NCBI RefSeq assembly: GCF_029392075.1
Contig: NZ_CP113929.1
Location: forward strand, 1,798,001 to 1,862,000
Reading direction: 5' to 3'
Length of the DNA: 64,000 nucleotides
DNA from: Bifidobacterium sp. ESL0704
Lineage (GTDB): Bacteria > Actinomycetota > Actinomycetes > Actinomycetales > Bifidobacteriaceae
The notes under the pieces were generated by a model. It did not search any database. It had not been told where the DNA came from and saw only the letters and a list, made by a program, of their open reading frames with translations. Below are positions 48,069 through 57,823 of this stretch, one piece after another. The position numbers were made by a program, and so were the translations under genes. Position 1 is the first letter of the stretch, and each line of letters opens with the position of its first letter.

Positions 48069-48746
48069 ATGCGCGTCATCTACAACGAAGAGCTCAAAGC
48101 AGTCGCCGATGATCTGGAACACATGGCCAATAATGTTTGCGACGCGATTCACGGTGCCGGAAAAGCGTTGATAGACAAGGACCAGGACGCAGCCAAAGCC
48201 GTTATCGACGGCGATGCGACTATCGATGCGCTGGAAAAGCAGGTTCTTGACCAGTGTGTGAAGCTGTTGGCCCAGCAAAGCCCCGTGGCCACAGACCTGC
48301 GCGTGGTCGTCGCCACGTTGCGGCTCGCCTCCACCATCGAACGTATGGGCGATCTGGCACAGCACATCGCGCGAACAGCATACCGGGCTTACCCCGCCTC
48401 GGCGTTGCCGGACGATGAGCAGACACGCCATATTTTCGAAAGCATGCGCGCCCTGCTTGACGTCACCGCGGACAGGTTGCCGGAAATGCTCGCCGACCGC
48501 GACACGACGTTGGCCCAGCGTGTCATCGCCGATGACAACAAACTCGACGAGCTGCATCGGCAAAGTTTCGAACTGGTGCTCGATGACTCTTGGAAAGTCA
48601 CCAGACAGCAGCTTATCGACGTAGTACTGACCGCGCGGTTCATGGAGCGCCTCGGCGACCATGCCGTTTCCACGGCCCGCCAGGTGGTCTACATCGTTTC
48701 CGGCTTCGATCCAAGCAAGGAGCCACGCAATCCGGACGAGGACTAG
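48069..48746 (+). CDS. phoU: Phosphate signalling complex protein PhoU
   Basis: Two PhoU three-helix repeats, each with the E/D-rich metal-binding pattern (ATIDALEKQVLDQCVKLLA and ADDNKLDELHRQSFELVLDD) and the conserved VATLRLASTIERMGDLAQHIA and LTARFMERLGDHAVSTARQV. It dampens the Pho two-component response when phosphate is ample. No pst or phoR genes are in the window. ATG 48069 fits the family start; an upstream ATG at 48054 adds five residues. Confidence 0.94.
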   Translation: MRVIYNEELKAVADDLEHMANNVCDAIHGAGKALIDKDQDAAKAVIDGDATIDALEKQVLDQCVKLLAQQSPVATDLRVVVATLRLASTIERMGDLAQHIARTAYRAYPASALPDDEQTRHIFESMRALLDVTADRLPEMLADRDTTLAQRVIADDNKLDELHRQSFELVLDDSWKVTRQQLIDVVLTARFMERLGDHAVSTARQVVYIVSGFDPSKEPRNPDED

Positions 48747-48814
48747 ACAATCTGAGCGGCCAATAAACCGCGACGCCTTCTTTGTGCCTCAGATCGGCCA
48801 TCCATCGCATTTCT

Positions 48815-48990
48815 CGCCACGGGTTTGGGGCAGAACCTATGTATAAAGCCACAAACCCATAATAAGGAACTTGTTCGCCATGGGTTTGCGGCAAAACCTA
48901 CGCGCAAAGCCACAAACCCATGATAAAGAACTTGTTCACCATGGGTTTGCGGCAAAACCTACGCGCAAAGCCACAAACCCACGATGAACA
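48815..48990. repeat. Three tandem 61-bp hairpin units
   Basis: Units at 48815, 48876 and 48937. Each folds as ATGGGTTTGCGGC, a 15-base loop, then GCCACAAACCCAT, followed by a linker ending CTTGTT. Units 2 and 3 are nearly identical; unit 1 differs mainly in loop and linker. It lies between phoU and gpmA. Confidence 0.93.
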
Positions 48991-49149
48991 GCACCCATTG
49001 CGCAACGAGTATGATCTTGTCGGCTGGTTTCGGCATCGACCCTATCCTATGGGTTCGGGGCTTGATATCGGTGGAGTGCAGACGTCGAGCATAACCATTC
49101 CGTCCTATGGCTCGACAGCGCTTCATCAATCCAGAAACACATATGAAAA

Positions 49150-49183
49150 GGGCAGCCCGTACAGTCTCCTGTACGAACCACCC
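49150..49183 (-). terminator. Terminator of gpmA
   Basis: GTACAG and CTGTAC form the core stem with outer GGG/CCC pairing, 20 bases past the gpmA stop, followed on the minus strand by CTTTTC. Confidence 0.75.
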
Positions 49184-49205
49184 TTTAAAAAAGAAGCAGT
49201 GAAAC

Positions 49206-49952
49206 TTACTTCTTGGCCTGGCCTTGGGCAGCCACGGCGGCGGCACCGGCCTTGGCGGCTTCGGGATCGAGATACTCGCCACGGGGCTTGATCGGCTTCA
49301 TGTCCTCATCAAGCTCATAGACCAGCGGAATGCCAGTCGGAATGTTGACCTTGGAGATCTCCTCTTCGCTCAAGCCGTCAAGCATCTTGACGATGGCGCG
49401 CAGCGAGTTGCCGTGCGCGGCGATCAGAACGGTCTTGCCGCTCTTGAGCTCGGGAACGATGTCGGACTCCCAGTACGGAGTGACGCGCTTGACGACGTTG
49501 GACAGAGCCTCGGCCTCGGGCACCGGATCGCCGGCGTAACGCGGGTCGTTGTTCTGTGCGAACTCGTCGTTCGGATCGATGTCTGGCGGCGGGGTGCCGT
49601 AGGAACGACGCCAGATCATGAACTTCTCGTCGCCGTACTTCTCACGAATCTCGGACTTGTTCTTGCCTTGCAGGGCGCCATAGTGACGCTCGTTGAGCCT
49701 CCAGCTGCGCTTGACCGGAATCCACAGGCGATCGGCCTCATCCAGTGCGTAGTTGGCGGTGTTGATTGCACGACGCAGCAGCGAGGTGAAGACGATGTCG
49801 GGAAGAACATTCTTCTCCTTCAAGAGCTGGCCACCGTGCTTGGCCTCTTCGACGCCCTTATCGGTGAGCGGAACATCCACCCAGCCGGTGAACTGGTTTG
49901 TTTTATTCCATGCGCTCTGGCCGTGCCGGAGCAATACTAATCTATAAGACAT
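49206..49952 (-). CDS. gpmA: 2,3-bisphosphoglycerate-dependent phosphoglycerate mutase
   Basis: Glycolytic/bifid-shunt enzyme converting 3- to 2-phosphoglycerate. The phospho-acceptor motif [11 protein letters not shown] is at residues 6-16. [15 protein letters not shown] and the second catalytic His in [15 protein letters not shown] are intact. The 248-residue length is normal, with an Ala-rich C-terminal tail. Monocistronic with a clear terminator. Confidence 0.97.
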   Translation of the reverse strand: MSYRLVLLRHGQSAWNKTNQFTGWVDVPLTDKGVEEAKHGGQLLKEKNVLPDIVFTSLLRRAINTANYALDEADRLWIPVKRSWRLNERHYGALQGKNKSEIREKYGDEKFMIWRRSYGTPPPDIDPNDEFAQNNDPRYAGDPVPEAEALSNVVKRVTPYWESDIVPELKSGKTVLIAAHGNSLRAIVKMLDGLSEEEISKVNIPTGIPLVYELDEDMKPIKPRGEYLDPEAAKAGAAAVAAQGQAKK

Positions 49953-50106
49953 AATTCAATGATAGGCGATAAATGAGACGGGTGAACGGTGAAAATGTGA
50001 GCGCTAACGATACGCACTCAACCACTCTTCCGACAGTCGAAAACCTCCCGTAACCGCACCTCGGCAATACGGCGACCCGACAATACAACACCGCGTCGTC
50101 CCGACA

Positions 50107-50167
50107 TCTGACAAACGACAAACGCTGTCCGACATCCGACATCCGACAAGCGACAAGCGACAAGCGA
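50107..50167. repeat. Short tandem 7-8 bp repeats between gpmA and menA
   Basis: CCGACATC and CGACAAG motifs repeat several times in a row in about 60 bases. Simple-sequence DNA without apparent coding or stem structure, located between the menA stop and the gpmA promoter. Confidence 0.75.
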
Positions 50168-50228
50168 TTATGGCTACGCACAATCTCCTGTCGCACCACT
50201 CTATCCGCCATCTGCCGCGTTGCGACAT

Positions 50229-51290
50229 TCACACGCCGATGACCACTTGCGCAATCTTGACGATGACGAACAGAATGGAGAACAGCAGCAGGGTCATACT
50301 GCACATCGGCAGGGCCTTGACAAAATCGCCGGATTGCACAGCCCCGATCATCGACAGACCGATGATGAATGCCAGAATCGCGAGCGCAATCGCGACAAGA
50401 GTGAGCACAATGCCAACAATGTGGATGCCGTTCGGGGCAACGAACAGATCGACCAACGGTGTAAGGCCGAGCGCGGCCGTCGCCGCAAGACACACAAAGT
50501 AAACAAAGAGCAGCACCACTTTGGCATTGCTTTTGCCGAGCCGCACACCCAGTGTCATCTTGCCGCTGATCTTGTCTTCGTCGACGTCACGCAAGTTGTT
50601 GACCATGAGAATGGCGCAGGAATAAAGGCCACAGATGATCGCCCCGTAAAAGCCCCAGATATCGAGGCGTCCGACCAGCACATATTCCGTACCCAATACC
50701 GCAACCAGACCGAAGAAGACGAAGACGCCGACCTCGCCGAAACCGGCATAGCCATACGGATGTTTGCCGCCGACATAGAACCATCCGGCAAGCAGGCACA
50801 GCACGCCGAGCGCGATAAGCCACCAGTGACCGGTGAGGATGGTGATGGCAAGACCCGCCACACAGGCGATGAAGGCGTTGACGCCGGCGGCGGCCAACAC
50901 CTGCCGAGGAGTGACCTGGCCGGAGACCGTCAAACGCTGCGGTTTGGCGGTTCTGCTCTCCGTGTCGCCTCGCCCCGCGTCGGTACCACGGATACCGTCG
51001 GAATAGTCGTTGGCGAAATTGGCGGCAATCTGGATGAACAGCGCGACGATGACGCAAAGCACGGCGAGCAGCGCGAACATACCCCAAGACATATTGGCGA
51101 CACCGGCCGTCTCCACATCATTCGGGCCTGCCACACAACCCTGCAGCCCAGATGGCTCAGTCGCGCACGCCGCATCCTTGGCAGCCTTCAGCAAGCGATA
51201 ACCCGCCGACACACCCACCAGCACCGGCGCAATGGACGCCGGCAACGTCTTTGGCCGCAGACCATTGACCCACAATGCCATGTTTTTCAT
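50229..51290 (-). CDS. menA: UbiA-family prenyltransferase, MenA-like
   Basis: An inner-membrane prenyltransferase attaching a polyprenyl chain to 1,4-dihydroxy-2-naphthoate. Eight to nine membrane spans. The two Asp-rich substrate motifs are present as ANFANDYSDGIRGTD and MVNNLRDVDEDKISGKMTLGVRLG, the second being characteristic of MenA. The opening LWVNGLRPKTLPASIAPVLVG is typical. Other men genes are not in this window. AGGAG lies eight bases before ATG 51290. Likely partner of the polyprenyl diphosphate synthase at 24.8 kb. Confidence 0.93.
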   Translation of the reverse strand: MKNMALWVNGLRPKTLPASIAPVLVGVSAGYRLLKAAKDAACATEPSGLQGCVAGPNDVETAGVANMSWGMFALLAVLCVIVALFIQIAANFANDYSDGIRGTDAGRGDTESRTAKPQRLTVSGQVTPRQVLAAAGVNAFIACVAGLAITILTGHWWLIALGVLCLLAGWFYVGGKHPYGYAGFGEVGVFVFFGLVAVLGTEYVLVGRLDIWGFYGAIICGLYSCAILMVNNLRDVDEDKISGKMTLGVRLGKSNAKVVLLFVYFVCLAATAALGLTPLVDLFVAPNGIHIVGIVLTLVAIALAILAFIIGLSMIGAVQSGDFVKALPMCSMTLLLFSILFVIVKIAQVVIGV

Positions 51291-51459
51291 TCCCGCACTC
51301 CTGATCTTGAGGTTTTCATCATTGATGATGCACGCTAAGCAGTTACTGACACTCTAAGCGGCGGAAGCTACATCCCATCTTTCGTTGACGGTTTCATCAG
51401 CACAACCACAAGCAATACAAATTCGTTTGAGTCGCACACTCAAGCCCGCTCACGAAAAC

Positions 51460-51495
51460 GCGGCGGCAGATCAGACTTCTCCAACCTGCCGCCGC
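51460..51495 (-). terminator. Terminator of lysS
   Basis: GCGGCGGCAG and CTGCCGCCGC form a ten-base perfect stem, followed on the minus strand by GTTTTCG, about 30 bases past the lysS stop. Confidence 0.85.
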
Positions 51496-51525
51496 ATTCA
51501 ATCAAACATAATCAGTTACCAGTTA

Positions 51526-53190
51526 TCAGTTCAGCGGCTTCACCAACGGGAAGGTGATGGTCTCGCGGATCGTCGCACCGGTCAGGGCGATCAGCAGGCG
51601 ATCGATGCCCATGCCCATGCCGCCGGTCGGAGGCATGCCCACGCCGAGTGCCTCGAGGAAGTCCTCGTCGATGTCCATCGCCTCGACGTCGCCTGCGAGC
51701 GCGTCCTTGGCCTGATCGACCAAACGCTGGCGCTGAACCACCGGGTCGTTGAGCTCGGAGTAGCCGGTGGCCAGCTCGAAGCCACGCACGTAAAGGTCCC
51801 ACTTCTCGACCATGCCGGGCTTAGAGCGGTGGGCCTTGACCAGCGGGCTGGTCTCCACCGGGAAGTCGCGCACGAAGGTCGGCACCGTGGCTCCCAGATC
51901 GGCCTCGTAGAAGTGTTCCCAAAGGTGCTCGATCAACTTGCCGTGGTTCTCAACCTCGTCACGTTCCACGCCGAGCTTGTCGGCGATGGCGCCCAAGTGC
52001 TCGACGGATGTTTCCGGAGTGATCTCCTCGCCCAGCGACTCGGAGAGCGAGTCGTACATGGAGATCTTCTTCCATTCGCCGCCGAAGTCGTATTCGCTGC
52101 CGTCGAGCAGGGTGACCTTGGTGGAGCCGAAGGCGTCGATGGCCGCACGCTGGATGAGCTTCTTGGTCAGGTCCGCGATGGTGTCGTAGTTGCCGTAGGA
52201 CTGGTAGGCCTCGAGCATGGTGAACTCCGGGGCGTGCGTGCCGTCGACGCCCTCGTTGCGGAAGTCGCGGTTGATCTCGAAGACGCGCTCGATGCCACCG
52301 ACCAGGCAGCGCTTCAAGAACAGTTCCGGGGCGATGCGCAGGTAGAGGTCGATGTCAAAGGCGTTCATGTGGGTGGTGAACGGACGGGCCGCCGCTCCCC
52401 CGTGCACGGTCTGCAGCATCGGGGTCTCGACCTCTAGGAAGTCATCTTGCGCGAAGGTGTTGCGCAGCGAGGAGACGACCTTGGAACGCTTACGGACCAT
52501 GTCGCGGATCTTCTCGTCGGCGATCATGCCGATATACGGTTTGCGGGTGCGGGTGTCCTCAGTCAGCTCCTTGTGAAGCGCCGGCAGGGGCTGCAACGCC
52601 TTGGACGCGATCTTCCACTCGCTGGCGAAGATGGAAAGCTCGCCGGTCTTGGAGGCAATCACGCGCCCCTTCAAGTAAAGGTGGTCGCCCAGGTCGACGA
52701 ATTGCTTGAACGCCTTCAGCGAATCCGCGCCGATCTCCTTCTTGGAGATCATGCCCTGGATCTTGGTGCCGTCGCCTGCGGAAAGCTGCACGAAGCAGAG
52801 TCCTCCGCCGTTGCGCAGGAACAGCACGCGCCCGGCGATCGAAACCACATCCTCGGTCTCCTGGCCGGCCTCGAGCTTGCCGTCGTACTTGGCGCGAACG
52901 GCGGGAATCGTATCGCTCGGACGCACGACGACGGGATAGGGGTTGACGCCGTCCTTCAACATCTGGGCACGCTTGGCCACGCGCATCTGCACCTGCTCAG
53001 GCTGACCTTCCGGGCCGAACTGTTTGTTGCTCGGGTCGATGGCCTCGTCGAAGGACTTGCCTTCATTGATGTTTTCGGCGATGGCCTCGTCCTGTTTAAG
53101 CCGCAGCTCCGCACGCTCGACGGTGGACATTACCGGGGCCTCGGCCTCTTCTTCATTCCGGTTTTCGCCGGTTTCTTTGGTTTCGCTCAT
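51526..53190 (-). CDS. lysS: Lysine--tRNA ligase, class II
   Basis: Charges tRNA-Lys. After an acidic 60-residue N-terminal extension comes the OB-fold anticodon-binding domain (residues about 115-225). The class II catalytic core has motif 2 EINRDFRNEGVDGTHAPEF and motif 3 GGMGMGIDRLLIALTG. The 554 residues are in the actinobacterial range. Start ATG 53190; no strong ribosome binding site is seen. Just upstream lies a hairpin-repeat region that may be part of its leader. Confidence 0.97.
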   Translation of the reverse strand: MSETKETGENRNEEEAEAPVMSTVERAELRLKQDEAIAENINEGKSFDEAIDPSNKQFGPEGQPEQVQMRVAKRAQMLKDGVNPYPVVVRPSDTIPAVRAKYDGKLEAGQETEDVVSIAGRVLFLRNGGGLCFVQLSAGDGTKIQGMISKKEIGADSLKAFKQFVDLGDHLYLKGRVIASKTGELSIFASEWKIASKALQPLPALHKELTEDTRTRKPYIGMIADEKIRDMVRKRSKVVSSLRNTFAQDDFLEVETPMLQTVHGGAAARPFTTHMNAFDIDLYLRIAPELFLKRCLVGGIERVFEINRDFRNEGVDGTHAPEFTMLEAYQSYGNYDTIADLTKKLIQRAAIDAFGSTKVTLLDGSEYDFGGEWKKISMYDSLSESLGEEITPETSVEHLGAIADKLGVERDEVENHGKLIEHLWEHFYEADLGATVPTFVRDFPVETSPLVKAHRSKPGMVEKWDLYVRGFELATGYSELNDPVVQRQRLVDQAKDALAGDVEAMDIDEDFLEALGVGMPPTGGMGMGIDRLLIALTGATIRETITFPLVKPLN

Positions 53191-53238
53191 AGTTAACGAG
53201 TGTACCGAGCAGCCGATACACGATGATGGACGCTCTCA

Positions 53239-53365
53239 TGCCGGTAAACTGCATGTCATCGCAACTCAGATGCCGTTTACCAGCACCAACACGTTGAACC
53301 CACAACCTACTGCACGCAAACGGCACATAACCACTGGTCACATGCCGTTTACCAGCACCAATACG
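53239..53365. repeat. Hairpin repeats upstream of lysS
   Basis: ATGCCGTTTACCAGCACCAA occurs at 53270 and 53342, 72 bases apart. Inverted partners (GGTAAACTGCAT at 53243 and AAACGGCA at 53318) allow two or three stems. The elements sit in the probable lysS promoter/leader. Confidence 0.8.
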
Positions 53366-53493
53366 CGAGCGACTTTCCACAAATGGCAGGCAAACAGGAA
53401 AGAAACAGCGGTACAATACCATCCATACCATTATGGCGACACGCATACTGGACTCGTCTATGGGTTCGTTGTATCATGATTGCTGTTGTTCAT

Positions 53494-53570
<77 letters not shown>

Positions 53571-53574
53571 ACTA

Positions 53575-53601
53575 GAAACCCCTTGTTTTGCAAGGGGTTT
53601 C
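53575..53601 (+). terminator. Terminator after tRNA-Pro
   Basis: GAAACCCCTTG and CAAGGGGTTTC form an 11-base stem immediately after the tRNA. Confidence 0.85.
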
Positions 53602-53805
53602 GTCATGCCAGGAGCACTTCACAGTGAATTCCACAACATCGTCATCCAACCAACTTCATGCTTTGCCAACGGGACACATGGCGATTCGAAGGCCCTGAGA
53701 CTAACCAGGTTCATACTTTTATCGCGATCATATCAAGGTAAAGATTCGGCGCGAACAGCGCCGGCACCAAAACAACAACAATCAACAGACCTATAAGGAG
53801 TCAAG

Positions 53806-54993
53806 TTGAAGAAAAGCCTGCTCGCACTGGCCTGCGGAGCCTTCACTTTCGGAGCCGCGGAATTCGTGATGATGGGTATTCTCACCCAAGCCGCACACGA
53901 TATGAACGTGAGCATCCCCACAGCCGGCAATTTCATCTCGGCCTACGCCATCGGCGTGTGCGTCGGCACGCTGATGCTCGTCTTCGGACGCAAGGCCGGC
54001 CCGAAAAAGCTCATCGTCCTCTTCATGGTCATCGCTCTGGTCGGCGACCTGCTCAGCGCCGTCGCACCGAGCGCCACGATGCTCATCATCGGACGATTCG
54101 TCGCAGGCCTGCCCCACGGCGCGTTCTTCGGCACGGCCACGCTGATCGCGAAAACCATCGCCGAACCCGGAAAGGCCGCCAAGGCCGTAAGCATGACCAT
54201 CACCGGCCAGACCGTAGCCAACATGCTCGGCGTACCTGCAGGAACCCTTATCGCCGAACATCTTTCGTGGCGACTGGCCTTCCTGCTGCTCGCCGGCGTG
54301 GCGGCTCTGACCGTCGTGCTGGTCACTGTCTGGGTGCCTCGCATCGAACCCGTCGAGGACGCCGGCATCCTCGGTCAGTTCCGTTTCCTCGGCCATCCCG
54401 GCCCGTGGATGGTCCTGGGCGCCGTGCTCGCCGGCAACACCGGCATCTTCTGCTGGTGGAGCTACGTTTCCCCCTGGTTGCAGAAGGTCGGCGGCTATTC
54501 CTCCGGCATGGTGCCGCTGCTGATGATGCTGGCCGGCTTCGGCATGGTGATCGGAGGCCTGTACGGTGGCCATTTCGCCGACCGCTGGCGCAGCGCTGGA
54601 ACGGCAGCGATGGGACAGTTCATCTCGGTAATCGGCCTGGCGCTGGTCTTTTTGGTTCCCGGTTCCCGTCTTGACTGTGCGATCTTTACCTTCATCATCT
54701 CCTTCGCACTCTTCTTCATCTCCTCGCCCCAACAGCTGCTCATGGCCGAAGCCGGCAAGGGCGGCGGCGAGCTCATCGGCGGCGCCACCGTGCAGATCGC
54801 CTTCAACTTCGGCAATGCCGTGGGATCCACGGTAGGCGGCGCGATGCTCAACGCTTCACATATGAACTACCACTTCCCCGCGCTCGGCGGTCTGCCGTTC
54901 GCCGTCATCGCCGTCTTGCTGCTCGCATTGTATTCCTGGAAGTACGAGCAGCATACCAGCGCAATCGATCGCCTCGAACCTGTCGAAGTGTGA
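53806..54993 (+). CDS. MFS efflux transporter, AraJ/DHA1-like
   Basis: A 12-span major facilitator of 395 residues. Loop 2-3 is GTLMLVFGRKAGPKKLIVLFMV, and the drug:H+ antiporter segment GRFVAGLPHGAFFGTATLIAKTI plus motif C-like QTVANMLGVPAGTLIAEHLSWR fit the DHA1 group (sugar efflux and arabinose-polymer exporters such as AraJ). Substrate not predictable. The start is TTG 53806, preceded by AAGGAG at five bases. Single gene with a downstream terminator-like stem. Confidence 0.9.
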   Translation: MKKSLLALACGAFTFGAAEFVMMGILTQAAHDMNVSIPTAGNFISAYAIGVCVGTLMLVFGRKAGPKKLIVLFMVIALVGDLLSAVAPSATMLIIGRFVAGLPHGAFFGTATLIAKTIAEPGKAAKAVSMTITGQTVANMLGVPAGTLIAEHLSWRLAFLLLAGVAALTVVLVTVWVPRIEPVEDAGILGQFRFLGHPGPWMVLGAVLAGNTGIFCWWSYVSPWLQKVGGYSSGMVPLLMMLAGFGMVIGGLYGGHFADRWRSAGTAAMGQFISVIGLALVFLVPGSRLDCAIFTFIISFALFFISSPQQLLMAEAGKGGGELIGGATVQIAFNFGNAVGSTVGGAMLNASHMNYHFPALGGLPFAVIAVLLLALYSWKYEQHTSAIDRLEPVEV

Positions 54994-55018
54994 CTTTCCA
55001 CCATTATGTAAACCTTTA

Positions 55019-55049
55019 CCCGCGGCCGACAACAGATATCGGCAGCGGG
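55019..55049 (+). terminator. Terminator after the MFS exporter gene
   Basis: CCCGCGGCCGA and TCGGCAGCGGG form an imperfect GC-rich stem 25 bases past the stop, followed by CAAAATAAT. Confidence 0.6.
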
Positions 55050-55255
55050 CAAAATAATATTGGGATATCTCTGGGCTACATCACCTATCCGATCTCGACC
55101 ACGATACTTGCCTACAACCAGCCACGACATTGGGAAAGCCGCGAACGCAGGAGTTCGAACCTCCGATGTTTCACGACCATCATGTCTGAAAAGCAAAACA
55201 CGTTGGAGCCTACTTGAGGCATCCGTTTTGACCTGCCCCCAATAAGCACCTCATA

Positions 55256-57475
55256 TCAATCCGTAACCGCGTGGCCCGTTGCCTCGCTACGCCCAGCAGA
55301 CAGCGTGCAGACCACCATCGGGGTCAAGAGCACCAGCTGGAAGACGAAACGCGTGGGCGAAGGGCGGCCCGGCCGCGACAGGCTTTCGGCACAGACATAG
55401 AGGCTGGCGGCGCTCAGCAACCACGGCAAGCAGATCAACAGCAAATTCCGGCCGGCAGCAGAGGCTTTCTTCAAAACACCGTCGCGCTCACGGCTCCGCA
55501 TCGCGCGCAGCTGTTCTTTCCTGCGCCTCCACAAGTAATACAATACGAATCCGGGCAGAACCGACGTCCACAACGCCATGAAGAACGGTATGTTGATTCC
55601 CGGCGTATCGACGACGCTGCGATAGAGCTGTTTGACTGTCTCACTGGCCTCGGTGGGCGGCGTATGAGGCTGGAGCACGCCGTAGGTGTAGGAGGCCGTG
55701 TCGGAAGTGGTCATCGGCAGCATCACCACGGAAACCGGCTTGGGGATGGGCTGGTATTTGACACTAAAGGCATCAAAAGTCATCCATCCGGCTTCCAGGC
55801 AGAAGAAGCCCTGCAGATATGAATCGGGATGGCGCAGACCGACATCGAGCCAAGCCTTGGCAAACCGGGAGATCGGGACCTTGCCCTTGACTGTCCAGCC
55901 GATGGCAGGCACCGCAAGCCACGGGTCGTAGTTCCGGCTGATCTCATCCCACGAATATTCGATGTAGTTGTCGACGGCGTCGCGGTCCGACGCGCTGATA
56001 TCGTCGGGATGGTCGTGCGCGGCACGGGCCATCATCTGGATCGGCAAGGCGAGCGCGGCTTCCGGCGTGCCCGGCACCACGTTGATACGTTGAAAGGCGA
56101 ATTTCGGTATCGCCATATCAACGATGACGAACAGCACCACAGCGAGTGCGACGGCGGCCGCTTTGAGCAACGCCCGAAACTTGCCGACAACCAGCGCCAG
56201 CAGACACAGCACGATGACGTAAAGACCGAGTTTGCGGGTCAGCGCCACCAGCAGTCCGTCAAATGCGAACGCCACGACGAACCACGGGTTACGTAATAAT
56301 TGAAGCTTGGTATCGACCAATTTGCAATACATAATCGCCCAAGGGACGAAAAACATCGCGCTGGTCGTGTCTTTGGCGATGGACATGACGCACATCGGCA
56401 CCACCGGGAAGAAGCAGAAGAATGCGGCGCAACCGTGCAGTACCCTGCGATTGAGGTCGGTTCTGCCGAGGTACGCCAGCATCCACGCGACGCCGAAAGC
56501 GAACCCTACGGCCTGCAAAAGCGCGTATATATACATGCCAATGTTGTAATTGCCGAACAGCGTCTTGCCGATCGAGGCGAACCAACCGTAAAGATAGGTG
56601 TCGAGGAAGGGGTGATGGTCCCAGATCTTGCCCGCGTTCATGCCATACAGCGGCATCCCGTAATATTCCGCGATCTGGTCGCCGGTATCGAAATGAATCA
56701 CGCCGGGAAACAGCAAAATAATATACGGCAGCCAACAACACAGCAATATCGACGCATCGACGGCGATGGCGGAAGGACGTTCGACATAGCGGAAGTGGAA
56801 ATAACGGCGGACTGCGGCGAAACGCTTGTGCGGGGTTCGCGCCACAGAGGAAGCAGACATCGCACCCTCATCATCCGGGTTCTCGCGATTATCCTGAAGT
56901 CGACCTGCATGGACGGCACCGCCTCCTACAAATGATGCCGATTTTCGGATTATCGCAGTTGACGAACCGTCATTGCCGCCCCTTGCCGACGAAGGCTCAC
57001 GGAGCGTCACCATTGCGTTGCACCCATTGCCATCGACGCCATTCGAGCCGGCTTCTATACTCGTACTCCTGTCAGCGGCCTTGTTCCCGGAACTTTCGAA
57101 CACACGGGTTCTCGCAAATTCCACCCCGCGGAACGCGACCATATAGAGCATCGCAAAAAGCAGCGCATAGCAGACCGCCTGCAGATACAGATAGACATGG
57201 TCGAAAGGAACCCAGCCGAACTGTGCGGCCTGGCTCGAACAGGCGACCATGAACCCGAGTACGGCAGGAATCAGCAGACCGACTTTTGAAGGCCGCAAGA
57301 AGTTTCGGAGTGCCGACAGCAGGCCGTTGCCGCTCGATCCGCCGCCGACCCGCACGCTTTGGCCGGCAGCGTCATTATTCGCATCGCCGCCATGCAATCC
57401 GGTTGCGGCATCCACCGACAACTCCCGAACCACCGACGACCTGCCGGACCGAACGATTCCTTCAGCTTTCACCAC
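55256..57475 (-). CDS. Large DUF6020-like polytopic membrane protein
   Basis: A 739-residue protein with an N-terminal pair of spans (62-85 and 92-115), a 100-residue Ser/Gly-rich linker, then about ten further spans from residue 235 to 725. IHFDTGDQIAEYYGM, KIWDHHPFLDTYLYGWF and SIAKDTTSAMFF are DUF6020-type motifs. The Asp-rich, His-Asp loop after the first core span resembles GT-C glycosyltransferases that use lipid-linked sugars, but that function is inference. The start is GTG 57475 behind GGGGAG. Divergent from the DUF4037 gene. Confidence 0.82.
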   Translation of the reverse strand: MVKAEGIVRSGRSSVVRELSVDAATGLHGGDANNDAAGQSVRVGGGSSGNGLLSALRNFLRPSKVGLLIPAVLGFMVACSSQAAQFGWVPFDHVYLYLQAVCYALLFAMLYMVAFRGVEFARTRVFESSGNKAADRSTSIEAGSNGVDGNGCNAMVTLREPSSARGGNDGSSTAIIRKSASFVGGGAVHAGRLQDNRENPDDEGAMSASSVARTPHKRFAAVRRYFHFRYVERPSAIAVDASILLCCWLPYIILLFPGVIHFDTGDQIAEYYGMPLYGMNAGKIWDHHPFLDTYLYGWFASIGKTLFGNYNIGMYIYALLQAVGFAFGVAWMLAYLGRTDLNRRVLHGCAAFFCFFPVVPMCVMSIAKDTTSAMFFVPWAIMYCKLVDTKLQLLRNPWFVVAFAFDGLLVALTRKLGLYVIVLCLLALVVGKFRALLKAAAVALAVVLFVIVDMAIPKFAFQRINVVPGTPEAALALPIQMMARAAHDHPDDISASDRDAVDNYIEYSWDEISRNYDPWLAVPAIGWTVKGKVPISRFAKAWLDVGLRHPDSYLQGFFCLEAGWMTFDAFSVKYQPIPKPVSVVMLPMTTSDTASYTYGVLQPHTPPTEASETVKQLYRSVVDTPGINIPFFMALWTSVLPGFVLYYLWRRRKEQLRAMRSRERDGVLKKASAAGRNLLLICLPWLLSAASLYVCAESLSRPGRPSPTRFVFQLVLLTPMVVCTLSAGRSEATGHAVTD

Positions 57476-57823
57476 TGCTCCCCTACCGTCTCACGGCCAT
57501 CGCCGCACCAAGACCTCTTCGCATACTACCGGTCAGTCTAGCGTGCCGGTTCGTCGAAACCATCACGGACACTTCGTCGGGATGTTCGACCAGGCAGATC
57601 ACCAATACGTTTGATTCACGACGCTGCAGATATGGCATGGACCGGCAAAATCGGAATCACAACAATCGGCCGTCACAACGTCAACGCCTCAGCCTTGGCG
57701 AACAGCATTCGATACAGACATCAACCATCCAAACCATTATGTGACATAGCTCACATAAAACCGGAGTCGTGGACATCATCGCCGGCAATAGACTTGGAAC
57801 CAGCAAACGACAAAGGAGCAGTC
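57476..57823. other. Divergent intergenic region
   Basis: About 350 bases between two divergent genes with no supported gene. A frame in phase with the DUF4037 gene is open upstream of its ATG, but it has no ribosome binding site or similarity. It should hold both promoters. Confidence 0.4.

Noticed and set aside
53239..53365. T-box riboswitch upstream of lysS.
   Set aside because: No specifier loop, antiterminator consensus or tRNA-binding bulge could be found.
55120..55255. Functional tRNA gene around the T-arm-like motif.
   Set aside because: No acceptor, D- or anticodon stem fits on either strand.
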